DNA of 64,000 bases from positions 16,120 to 80,119 of the forward strand of contig NZ_RHNT01000006.1 in the NCBI RefSeq assembly GCF_003946325.1, given 5' to 3'. Source of the DNA: Companilactobacillus furfuricola (GTDB lineage Bacteria > Bacillota > Bacilli > Lactobacillales > Lactobacillaceae). A program made the translations under genes and the position numbers. Below the pieces are notes generated by a model, which saw only the letters and a program-made list of their open reading frames with translations, ran no database searches and was not told where the DNA came from. Shown piece after piece: positions 17,501 through 25,104 of the stretch (the stretch's first letter is position 1; each line of letters begins with the position of its first letter).

Positions 17501-17795
17501 TAAGATAGACATGTGAGAAATAGGACGCGCACAAAGTGCCAATTTGTACAAAATAAATCGGTAAAACTCAACCCAGGGGGGGGGATATTGTCTCTATCTA
17601 GACGGAGGGGCCCGGGGATACAGACCTCAGTACCCAAATTCCTCTTGGCGACGAAGGAGCTTAGAGGAAGACCAAGTTTTGAGATGCCTGGGCGAACTCC
17701 CCAGGTAGCTCAAAATCGTGTCGGGTACGTTCCAGCGTCTGTATCCCCGGGCCCCGGAGTCGGCATTGAACGTAGCAACAAAACTACTACCTCCC
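17501..17795 (+). ncRNA. Structured repeat RNA, copy B
   Basis: About 295 nt on the plus strand, head-to-head with copy A. Shared with A and C: GATAGACATGTG at the 5' end, AGTGCCAATTTGT near 17537, ATAAATCGGTAAA near 17555, the 31-nt core (17639-17669) and CGGCATTGAACG near 17761. The long stem is 19 bp and perfect (17607-17625 with 17737-17755) but reads GGGGCCCGGGGATACAGAC, unlike A beyond the first GGGGC. GTACCC/GGGTAC (17630-17635 / 17723-17728), TTTTGAG/CTCAAAA and CCTGGG/CCCAGG form the inner helices. The GGA/GGA loop is closed by GAC/GTC. The closing base pairs at the ends carry one mismatch. A run of nine G (about 17576-17584) precedes the stem. Confidence 0.65.
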
Positions 17796-17874
17796 ACCCC
17801 AACCACCAAACAGACTAACAGACCTCCAGCAAAAGAAAACGCTTCTGTCTGCCATGGCTCTCTTACATCTATAC

Positions 17875-17903
17875 AAAAAAAGAACGCACAATATTATGCG
17901 TCC
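17875..17903 (-). terminator. Terminator of the GNAT gene, overlapping its stop codon
   Basis: GGACGCA / TGCGTTC stem (17882-17903) followed on the minus strand by seven T. The stop codon of the acetyltransferase (17894-17896) lies in the loop. Confidence 0.75.
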
Positions 17904-18475
17904 TCCTTTTCATTTTCTAAATTATATTGCATATGATCATACAAATGACTACCAATGTAAAGTTGGCCAACCTTTTTAAACCCAGTTTTGTCATAAACAT
18001 GCTTAGCTGGCTCATTATCAACATCAACATTCAAACTAAGGACTTTTTCACCTTTTTCTCGCAATAAATCAATAAAACTCTGCAAAGTCTTAGTTCCGAT
18101 TCCTTTATTTTGAAACTCTGGAGCTACTGCGAATGAATCTAAGTACCATTCTCCTGGCCAAGCCTCTTTATCCGTAAACAAAGTATCTTGATGTACCCCA
18201 TGTTTTTTTAATATTTTAATAAGAGGAGCATCGATTTGATCTTCTTCTTCTTCTGGATAACTAATAGCGATGGCAGCAACTCTGCCATCAACCTCGTTAA
18301 CCAAAATATGATCCAATCCATATCGATAATTTGGTAATTCAAACCCTTCTCTAATGACTTGCATCATTGTCTCGTTTCCAATTTCTTTAAAAACGTCTAG
18401 TTCCATTTCGTCAAAGATTTGAAATAGCGTGGGCAATATCTGCTCGGCATCTTCCTCTTGCGCATATCTTAACAT
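17894..18475 (-). CDS. GNAT-family N-acetyltransferase
   Basis: A 193-residue GNAT protein. The central LDSFAVAPEFQNKGIGTKTL (about 111-130) is the acetyl-CoA loop (QNKGIGT), and VDVDNEPAKHVYDKTGFKKV (about 152-171) is motif B. The acidic N-terminal half probably forms the acceptor site; substrate unknown. It has a GAGGTGA ribosome binding site and probably its own promoter (TTGTAT, 18 nt, TATGAT near 18490-18525). It lies between two terminator-bounded intergenic regions and is likely monocistronic. Confidence 0.82.
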   Translation of the reverse strand: MLRYAQEEDAEQILPTLFQIFDEMELDVFKEIGNETMMQVIREGFELPNYRYGLDHILVNEVDGRVAAIAISYPEEEEDQIDAPLIKILKKHGVHQDTLFTDKEAWPGEWYLDSFAVAPEFQNKGIGTKTLQSFIDLLREKGEKVLSLNVDVDNEPAKHVYDKTGFKKVGQLYIGSHLYDHMQYNLENEKEDA

Positions 18476-18584
18476 TATTTCACCTCGGATAATATCATAC
18501 AGTATTTATTATAAATAATACAATTTTTGCATCTCCGAGTGGTAATACATTAATAAGCCGATTTTTTTTGAAAACTGTTTTCAC

Positions 18585-18616
18585 AAAAAAAGAACCTCAC
18601 CAGCAGGTTCTTTTTT
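18585..18616. terminator. Bidirectional terminator
   Basis: AGAACCT / AGGTTCT stem flanked by seven A on the left and six T on the right, so it can act on both strands. Confidence 0.75.
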
Positions 18617-18800
18617 GATATATTATGAATTTTTTGGGACTGAACACAACCTTCCTTTTATTGTTTTTTTAAGGAAATGTCCCACCTTTCCTTACAACTA
18701 TTAGCTTACTGGATTCATCATTTTCTGAAAATAAACAGAAATTGTAAAATGTTTTATTCTGGTACACTTCTTAATAATTGATCAAGCAAAAATCATCTCC
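18617..18800 (-). ncRNA. Possible small RNA between two bidirectional terminators
   Basis: About 184 nt isolated between two look-alike terminators, with no gene. On the minus strand it holds two mutually exclusive foldings. AAGGAAA can pair with TTTCCTT (18671-18693). Alternatively TTTCCTT pairs with AAGGAA (18652-18657) while GGGAC (18679-18683) pairs with GTCCC (18636-18640). A TTTACA / GAAAAT pair with 17-nt spacing near 18725-18755 is a possible promoter. This could be a small RNA or simply the debris of a lost gene. Confidence 0.3.
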
Positions 18801-18802
18801 AC

Positions 18803-18838
18803 AAAAAAAGAACTGATAGGCGGCATCAGTTCTTTTTT
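18803..18838. terminator. Bidirectional terminator downstream of the TetR gene
   Basis: AGAACTGAT / ATCAGTTCT stem with a 7-nt loop, flanked by seven A and six T. Confidence 0.75.
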
Positions 18839-18986
18839 GCAAAATACTGTATAGTCGATTATAAAAAGACATCAACATAGTAGAAAATCATCTCTACTAC
18901 AAAAACCATTTTAAATACATTAATCAATCTTGAAAATACTCAAAAGAGAGCTTCTGTATTGATCTAGTACACTTATTGCAATTTGT
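18839..18986. other. Non-coding remainder before the TetR gene
   Basis: About 150 nt between the terminator and the TetR stop codon. AT-rich, no recognisable signal. Confidence 0.4.
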
Positions 18987-19508
18987 TCAGTTCTTCAGGT
19001 AGGTTCTCAATAAATCGCCCTGTTCGATTAATTGATCGATCATTTCCTCACGTGCAACATTTAGATCTTTTTCAAACCAAGTTTGTACAGTATGAACTAA
19101 GCCTCCTAACAAATGATGCTGTGCTTCATCCATGGCACCTTCCGGCAACTCATAGCGTTTAAAACAGTTGGCGAATTTAGTTAATAAGTAATCAGGCTTT
19201 TTTAAGATCATACTGAGATTTGCTAGATTGAGACATAATGTTTTATTAGACAAAATATAATCAACAACTGAAACGACTAACTCATCATATGAGTTACATC
19301 CTTTCGTGATTTCCCCAATTATGTATTTCTCAAAAAGTTCAAAGTAGAAATCTTCCATACATTCAAAATGATAATAGATGACGCTTCTTCCCTTTTGAGA
19401 TTGTCGTACTAGATCAGTTATTGTATATCGGACCATGATTCGACTTGATAATGCGTCTTTTGCTGTGGAAAACAGATGCTTTTGAGTTAAATTAATATTA
19501 TTTTCCAT
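18987..19508 (-). CDS. TetR-family transcriptional regulator
   Basis: A 173-residue regulator. The N-terminal 55 residues form a TetR helix-turn-helix (YTITDLVRQSQKGRSVIYYHF, about 28-48), with the family pattern of a recognition helix ending in YYHF followed by KxDL-like FYFELF. The C-terminal ligand domain is divergent and short. No effector can be predicted. An inverted repeat (TTATCATA / TATGATAA) lies directly upstream and may be its own operator. It has no neighbouring gene it obviously controls: smpB lies upstream on the same strand and ends in its own terminator. Confidence 0.8.
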   Translation of the reverse strand: MENNINLTQKHLFSTAKDALSSRIMVRYTITDLVRQSQKGRSVIYYHFECMEDFYFELFEKYIIGEITKGCNSYDELVVSVVDYILSNKTLCLNLANLSMILKKPDYLLTKFANCFKRYELPEGAMDEAQHHLLGGLVHTVQTWFEKDLNVAREEMIDQLIEQGDLLRTYLKN

Positions 19509-19517
19509 AAGTAAATT

Positions 19518-19549
19518 TTATCATAACGATAAGTATTAACGTATGATAA
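19518..19549. promoter_or_regulatory. Inverted repeat upstream of the TetR gene, candidate operator
   Basis: TTATCATA (19518-19525) and TATGATAA (19542-19549), an 8-bp perfect inverted repeat with a 16-nt centre, begin 10 nt before the start codon. The position suits autorepression. This is a guess from symmetry. Confidence 0.4.
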
Positions 19550-19595
19550 CAATAACTATACAATGTAAAGATTTGTTTACACAAAATATACAATC

Positions 19596-19673
19596 AAAAA
19601 AACGTGATCAGACTCGAGTCTAATAACGCAATTTTGTTGCGCGTTGGATCTCTCGTTCTTGATCACGTTTTTT
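19596..19673 (-). terminator. Terminator built partly from the end of smpB
   Basis: A 14-bp perfect inverted repeat (19597-19610 with 19660-19673, core CGTGATCA/TGATCACG) spans the smpB stop codon: one arm encodes the conserved KKRDQ tail. The inner part can form a further hairpin and contains the palindrome GACTCGAGTC. Seven T follow on the minus strand. Confidence 0.6.
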
Positions 19674-20090
19674 AATTGTTTCACGTTTGTCGTATTGTCG
19701 CTTACCTTGAGCAACACCGATCAATACTTTGGCAAAGCCATGTTTTAAATAGACTTTTAACGGTATGACGGTGATACCCTTTTCTTGAATAGTACCGACA
19801 ATGCGATGGATCTCTTTCTTATGAAGTAATAAACGTCGATTACGTAATGGATCATGATTGAACTGGTTTCCTTGGTCGTAGATGGCAATATTGACATTCT
19901 CAAGCCATAATTGACCATCCCTTGCCTGGACGAAACCGTCTTTGATATTGATTTTACGAGCACGGATCGACTTGATCTCGGTTCCGGTCAATTCGATACC
20001 GGCTTCATAGGTATCAAGGATCGAATAATCATGTCTCGCTTTTCGATTGGTTGCTACTTCATTAGCAGATTTTTCATGATGTTTCTTCAC
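19620..20090 (-). CDS. smpB: SsrA-binding protein
   Basis: Binds tmRNA and brings it to stalled ribosomes for trans-translation. Length is 156 residues. Typical features: [20 protein letters not shown] (about 11-30), [20 protein letters not shown] (about 36-55), and the basic C-terminal tail [20 protein letters not shown] that inserts into the mRNA channel. The tmRNA gene itself is not in the window. It follows rnr after 6 nt, the common secG-est-rnr-smpB arrangement, consistent with joint RNA and ribosome quality control. Confidence 0.97.
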   Translation of the reverse strand: MKKHHEKSANEVATNRKARHDYSILDTYEAGIELTGTEIKSIRARKINIKDGFVQARDGQLWLENVNIAIYDQGNQFNHDPLRNRRLLLHKKEIHRIVGTIQEKGITVIPLKVYLKHGFAKVLIGVAQGKRQYDKRETIKKRDQEREIQRATKLRY

Positions 20091-20096
20091 GGTTCA

Positions 20097-22439
20097 TCAC
20101 CTGCTTTCGTATTTACCACGTCTCTTATGATTGTTATTTGAACGACCGTGTCCGCCACCGCGATGGTTGTTGCCACCTTTGCCGCCTTTATTGCGGAAAG
20201 TACTGCGACTGTGACTTGCACGGCGTTTCTTGAACTCTTCTTCACGCTTCTTAACTTGTTCTTCTTCTTCAGGAGTCAAGACACGTTCGAAGTCGATTTT
20301 TCTTTGTTCAACGTCTGCTCTGATCAATTTAACTTTGATAGGTTGACCGACCTTGAAGATCTTGCCATTGCTTCTACCATGCATTGACATGCTCTTTTCA
20401 TCAAATTCATAGTAGTCGTCTTTCATATTTGAAATATGGATCAGACCTTCAACTGTGTTCTCAAGTTGAATGAACATACCAAAACTAGTTACGGAACTGA
20501 CAACAGCATCGAATTCTTCACCAACTTTATCTTCCATATATTCAGTCTTCTTGAGATCATCGACAGCACGTTCAGCATCGATCGATTTTCTTTCACGGCT
20601 TGAAGTGTGGTCTGCGATCGGTGAAAGTTTCTCTTTCCACTTATCCTTTTCCTTGTCAGTGAAACCAAATTCAGCGTATTCATGGATCATCCGATGAACG
20701 ATCAAGTCCGGATAACGTCTGATCGGCGAAGTGAAGTGAGTATAATATTTAGCTGCCAGTCCGAAATGACCAAGCGCTTGATCGGAATATCTAGCTTGTT
20801 GCATGCTTCTAAGCAGCATGATCGTAACAACTGCTTCTTCTGGTGTATCAGTAACTTTAGCTAAGACATTTTGGAACATCTTAGGAGTGATATCTTTAAT
20901 ATTACCCTTAACTTCCACACCGATCGCTGCGACGAATTCAAAGAAATTTTTGACCTTTTCTTGTTCAGGCTTTTCGTGGACACGATATAAGAATGGGACG
21001 TGACTCAAATTGTAATGCTTAGCAACCGTTTCATTAGCTGCCAACATGAATGATTCGATCATTCTCTCGGAAGTTCCACGGTTTCTCAGTTTAATATCGA
21101 TCGGCTTGCCATTTTCATCAACGATGATCTGTGCTTCTGTTTCTTCAAAGTCGATGGCACCACGTTCATGACGCTTGTCGAATAAAATCTTATGCAGATC
21201 TGCCATATCTTTCAACATTGGTACGAGAGCAGCATATTCTTCATTTAATTCAACGTCACCTTTTAAGATCTCGTTAACGTTGTTATAAGTCATGCGATAT
21301 TTCGACTGGATAACACTTGGAAAAATATCTTGCGTTAAGATATCGCCATTTTCATCGATCTCCATCTCACAAGTCAAAGCTAGACGATCTTCACCAGGAT
21401 TCAAGGAACAAATCCCGTTAGATAATCTAAATGGAAGCATTGGAATAACTCGATCGACTAAATAAGTACTAGTCCCACGCTTATAAGCTTCCTCATCAAT
21501 TGGCGAACCTTCTCTGACATAATGAGTTACATCAGCGATATGAACGCCTAGATGGAAGTGTCCATTCGGCAACTTTTCGACCTCAACGGCATCGTCAAAG
21601 TCTTTAGAATCATCCCCATCGATCGTGATGACGGTATTCTTAGTCAGGTCACGACGACCTTCACGATCTTCTTCTGTTACATGATCAGGGATCTGTTCAG
21701 CAGCATCGAGAACTTCCTGTGGAAATTCTGGATTGATACCATTATCCAAGACGATGGAAATAATATCGACACCAGGATCATTTTTGTTACCGATGATCTC
21801 AAGCGCTGTACCTTCCATACTTTGAGGATGAGAATCATTCGGATACTCATCGATCGATACTTGGACCATGTCACCCATTTGTGGATGAAGTCCCTTATCA
21901 GAAATAAAGATCATATAGGTTGAAAAACGTTTCTCATGACTTTGGACATAACCGTAGTGACCCGATTTCTTAACTTGAGCGTCACTGTATGGATGAAATT
22001 CACCAACCAGTTTGGTTACTGAACGTTCAATGATCTTAGTGATCTTTCCTTCAGGACCTTTGTCATCCCAAGGATTCGACGGTTTGGTGATCTGAATTTC
22101 TACTTCATCGCCATTGACCGCATGTAGCGTATTGTCACGCATAATAAAGGCATCTGGCTCTACCTCGTCGTAGCGAACAAAGCCAAACCCTTTTTCGTTA
22201 GCCTTAAAGACACCCTCTAAGACTTGTGTTTGTGTTGCCATTCTAAATTCATCTTTGTTAGTCAAGGTGATCTTTCCTTCACCTTCTAAAACTGCCAAAG
22301 CTTTAACAACACGTTTGAATGCCGACGATCCGTGCATTCTTAGTGAATCCTCAACTTGCTCAGAAGTATAGCGACGATCGGGATTACTTCTGAAAAATTC
22401 AAGAATATCTGAAATTAATTTATTTTCTTTATCAGGCAT
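20097..22439 (-). CDS. rnr: Ribonuclease R
   Basis: Processive 3'-5' exoribonuclease that degrades structured RNA, including trans-translation substrates and rRNA. About 780 residues from the ATG at 22439, which overlaps the end of est by 8 nt and follows GAGGAAA. Domains: N-terminal winged helix (about 1-65), cold-shock domains (about 65-235), RNB catalytic domain (about 245-575, with ITIDGDDSKDFDDAVEV carrying the metal-binding Asp residues), S1 domain (about 628-710), and a basic Gly/Arg/Asn-rich tail (RNKGGKGGNNHRGGGHGR). Co-transcribed with smpB. Confidence 0.97.
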   Translation of the reverse strand: MPDKENKLISDILEFFRSNPDRRYTSEQVEDSLRMHGSSAFKRVVKALAVLEGEGKITLTNKDEFRMATQTQVLEGVFKANEKGFGFVRYDEVEPDAFIMRDNTLHAVNGDEVEIQITKPSNPWDDKGPEGKITKIIERSVTKLVGEFHPYSDAQVKKSGHYGYVQSHEKRFSTYMIFISDKGLHPQMGDMVQVSIDEYPNDSHPQSMEGTALEIIGNKNDPGVDIISIVLDNGINPEFPQEVLDAAEQIPDHVTEEDREGRRDLTKNTVITIDGDDSKDFDDAVEVEKLPNGHFHLGVHIADVTHYVREGSPIDEEAYKRGTSTYLVDRVIPMLPFRLSNGICSLNPGEDRLALTCEMEIDENGDILTQDIFPSVIQSKYRMTYNNVNEILKGDVELNEEYAALVPMLKDMADLHKILFDKRHERGAIDFEETEAQIIVDENGKPIDIKLRNRGTSERMIESFMLAANETVAKHYNLSHVPFLYRVHEKPEQEKVKNFFEFVAAIGVEVKGNIKDITPKMFQNVLAKVTDTPEEAVVTIMLLRSMQQARYSDQALGHFGLAAKYYTHFTSPIRRYPDLIVHRMIHEYAEFGFTDKEKDKWKEKLSPIADHTSSRERKSIDAERAVDDLKKTEYMEDKVGEEFDAVVSSVTSFGMFIQLENTVEGLIHISNMKDDYYEFDEKSMSMHGRSNGKIFKVGQPIKVKLIRADVEQRKIDFERVLTPEEEEQVKKREEEFKKRRASHSRSTFRNKGGKGGNNHRGGGHGRSNNNHKRRGKYESR

Positions 22440-23181
22440 TTGTTTCCTCAATTTTTTCTAAAAAGTTTAAAACGTCATTCTGGACGTCTTTATGAGCCTT
22501 ATTTACTGTCAGAACGTGTCCGGCATCATACCAGTGAAGATCGACATTTGAAAGTCGTTGTTTGACTTTATTTGCACCATCAGGATCGACCATTACATCA
22601 CTAGTTCCTTGACCAACGAAGTATGGTCCAGTGATCTTGTTCAAATTATTTTCGACATTGTGTGTTTCCGAAATGATCTTGTCCATAAAGTTATCTAGCT
22701 TATCATCGATGGCCGACATCTTTTCATTCATGACAGTCTCATCAGTCTCACTGATCTGATAAACTTTCTTGGCATAAATCAAAAATTCCTTCCGGACCAT
22801 CGCGTAACTAGTATTGAACAAAGGCGAGCCAAAGGTTCCGCCAGCTGATACTTCTGGAAGTTCTTCGATCGCCTTAGTAGCAAAAATTGCTCCAAGTGAA
22901 AGTCCAAAGAAATAAAATTCTGTCTTGCCTTGTTTCATTAAATAATCAACAGCATCGATTGCTTGTTGCCACCAAACAGTTGGATCACCTTGTTCAATGA
23001 TATCCAATGGCTCATACGTTCCGTGGCCCTTGAACATCGGTGCGTAAACAGAGTATTCATTTCTCTGCAAAAATCTTCCCAACAGGCGCATGTCGTTCGG
23101 TGTTCCCGAGAGAGAATGCATCAATACGACTGCCTTAGGGCCATTATCAAAATAAAATGGTTTCGGTTCGATCAGTTTCAT
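22432..23181 (-). CDS. est: Alpha/beta-hydrolase, carboxylesterase Est30-type
   Basis: A 249-residue esterase close in size and motifs to the thermostable carboxylesterase Est of Geobacillus. Catalytic triad: Ser in FFGLSLGAIFA (about Ser94), Asp in SDVMVDPDGA (about 196), His in YDAGHVLTV (about 221). Predicted cytosolic. The physiological ester is unknown; the gene is nearly always beside secG and rnr in this group. It begins just after the secG terminator. Confidence 0.9.
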   Translation of the reverse strand: MKLIEPKPFYFDNGPKAVVLMHSLSGTPNDMRLLGRFLQRNEYSVYAPMFKGHGTYEPLDIIEQGDPTVWWQQAIDAVDYLMKQGKTEFYFFGLSLGAIFATKAIEELPEVSAGGTFGSPLFNTSYAMVRKEFLIYAKKVYQISETDETVMNEKMSAIDDKLDNFMDKIISETHNVENNLNKITGPYFVGQGTSDVMVDPDGANKVKQRLSNVDLHWYDAGHVLTVNKAHKDVQNDVLNFLEKIEETNA

Positions 23182-23200
23182 TAAAATTACTCCTTATAAC

Positions 23201-23228
23201 AAAAAACCTCCTGAGACTCTTCAGGAGG
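23201..23228 (-). terminator. Intrinsic terminator of secG
   Basis: CCTCCTGA / TCAGGAGG stem (23207-23228) followed by six T on the minus strand, just before est. Some read-through into est-rnr-smpB is likely, because no strong promoter is visible in the 20 nt before est. Confidence 0.85.
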
Positions 23229-23237
23229 ATAACTTGT

Positions 23238-23474
23238 CTAGTGAGATGATAAATAAACTAAAGCTAGTGACAAAGCGAAGAAAATGACCAAAAGGACATA
23301 TGTAACTTTGACCATAAAGGCTTCAAATCCACGCTTCTTTTGGTTATTGAATAAATCTCCGCCACCACCAGAAAGTGCGTTCAAAGCATCTTGTTGCTTT
23401 GTAGGTTGCATCAATACAGCAATGATGATCAGGATCGAAACAATAATTAATAATACTTCAAAAAGATTATACAC
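23238..23474 (-). CDS. secG: Preprotein translocase subunit SecG
   Basis: Small Sec translocon subunit, about 78 residues, with two membrane segments (about 3-22 and 54-74) separated by a loop containing QPTKQQDALNALSGGG, the conserved SecG loop. I place the start at the GTG at 23474, which has GGGGG at good spacing; an in-frame TTG two codons earlier is too close to that site. Confidence 0.93.
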   Translation of the reverse strand: MYNLFEVLLIIVSILIIIAVLMQPTKQQDALNALSGGGGDLFNNQKKRGFEAFMVKVTYVLLVIFFALSLALVYLSSH

Positions 23475-23547
23475 CGGCAAAACCCCCGTTCATGGTGTTT
23501 AAAGCTGAAATCACTTCTAAAACAATAACACAAATTCTTTCAAAATT

Positions 23548-25089
23548 CTAGTCTATTCCATTGATAAGCTCAGTCAGTTTTTTCTTCAATGTAGCCCGTG
23601 TAGCTCCATTGACCATCATCTCGATACGATCGCCTGATTTAACTAGGGTATCGCCTCTTGGAATTATTTGCATTTCTCCACGATAAATGGAAATCACTAA
23701 GACTGATTTGGGAAAACTAATATCACGAATATACTTACCATCGATCGGACTACCCTCAAAAACAGGGATTTCGATCCGATCATTGAATTTGGAAACTCGA
23801 TTCAAATGCTTCGTATTTACTGTCAGTTTTTCTTTCAAAGCTTCGTAAATCGGTGATCCATTCAAAATGTCGACAACGATGTAGGCCACTAACGAAATAA
23901 CGACTAAAGGCATCAAGTGTCCCAGCGAACCGACCATCTCAGTAACTAAAATAATGGCAGTAAACGGGGCCTTGGAAATACAAGCGAAGTAACCAGCCAT
24001 CGCAAAAATTATCAAATTACTTTCAAATGAAATTGGTAAAAGTCCAATTTGATGCATGAATACTGCATACAATGCACCAATCATTGCACCAAGATTTAAG
24101 ATAGGAAGAAAAATCCCACCTGGCAAGCCTGATCCATAAGATATCATTGAAAAAACAAATCGCAAAACAAAGATACCAAAGAGGACCAATAAGCCTACCT
24201 TCATGTTACTGAGTGCAACGATCAAACCATTTCCGCCGCCGATATATTTTGGAAACATCATTCCGATCGGCAACAATAAAATCAATGGGATCAAGCCTTG
24301 GAAGCTACGAGGTATTTTAGTTTTCGCATAAAGACTTGGCATTTCTAGTAAAACTACTTGATACAGTCTTCCCAGTAAACCAAGGATGATACCGAGTACG
24401 ATCAAGTGCCAATACATATTGATCGGCAAGCTAAACTTGTATGGGATACTTAACACTGGTGTCAATCCAAATACATATAAAGCTACCAAATTTGAGCTAA
24501 CCGAACTAGCTAAAGCTGTGATCCAGACCATTGGTGAAAAATTATGGTAGATCTCTTCTAAGACGAACATCGACCCTGCTAATGGAGCATTGAACGCAGC
24601 GGCTAGTCCTCCTGCTGCACCACTAGCAATCAAAATACGTTTCGAAACTGGCGATGAAAGCTTTCCTAATTCACCAAATCCTTGACCAACTGAAGCACCT
24701 AATTGGATGGCGGGACCTTCACGTCCAAGAAAAAGTCCAGGACCAATACTGATGATCCCACCAACAAATTTACGCCATAAAACAGCCCACCATTTAACTT
24801 CCAGCTGACCGTCTAATTGAGCTTCAACTTGCGGAATACCCGAACCAGAAATATTTGGTTCTTTTTTTAACATTAAACTTACGATAATACCTACAACGAC
24901 CAAAACAAACAACAAAAGAATAAACGTTGTTAGACTAGTACGAGCAGATACATATAATCCTTGAAAAAGTTTGAGTAATTTGCCGATCGACCAGCGAAAC
25001 GAACTAACGACAGCACCGGAAAAGATCCCGACGAAAACCCCAAACAAAATCAACTTCAATTTATATACATCGATTGAAGTGCTTTTCAT
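23548..25089 (-). CDS. ClC-family chloride channel/antiporter with RCK-C domain
   Basis: A 513-residue ClC protein. Signature filter regions are present: GSGIPQVEA (about 81-89), GREGPAIQLGAS (about 120-131) with the external gating glutamate, and the proton-pathway region. The presence of the gating glutamate favours a Cl-/H+ antiporter. A TrkA-C (RCK_C) domain occupies about 435-510, which can bind nucleotides; in several Firmicutes such domains respond to c-di-AMP, but that is inference here. Preceded by GAGGGG. It lies between secG and an oxidoreductase and seems to share no function with them. Confidence 0.9.
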   Translation of the reverse strand: MKSTSIDVYKLKLILFGVFVGIFSGAVVSSFRWSIGKLLKLFQGLYVSARTSLTTFILLLFVLVVVGIIVSLMLKKEPNISGSGIPQVEAQLDGQLEVKWWAVLWRKFVGGIISIGPGLFLGREGPAIQLGASVGQGFGELGKLSSPVSKRILIASGAAGGLAAAFNAPLAGSMFVLEEIYHNFSPMVWITALASSVSSNLVALYVFGLTPVLSIPYKFSLPINMYWHLIVLGIILGLLGRLYQVVLLEMPSLYAKTKIPRSFQGLIPLILLLPIGMMFPKYIGGGNGLIVALSNMKVGLLVLFGIFVLRFVFSMISYGSGLPGGIFLPILNLGAMIGALYAVFMHQIGLLPISFESNLIIFAMAGYFACISKAPFTAIILVTEMVGSLGHLMPLVVISLVAYIVVDILNGSPIYEALKEKLTVNTKHLNRVSKFNDRIEIPVFEGSPIDGKYIRDISFPKSVLVISIYRGEMQIIPRGDTLVKSGDRIEMMVNGATRATLKKKLTELINGID

Positions 25090-25104
25090 TAAATTCCCCT
25101 CTAT

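Noticed and set aside
16954..17818. Overlapping frames in repeat copies A and B that share the peptide KFLLATKELRGR
   Set aside because: The shared peptide is only the translation of the invariant 31-nt core. Around it, changes follow base pairing rather than codon position, there is no ribosome binding site, and copy C does not keep the frame context. It is not a protein gene.
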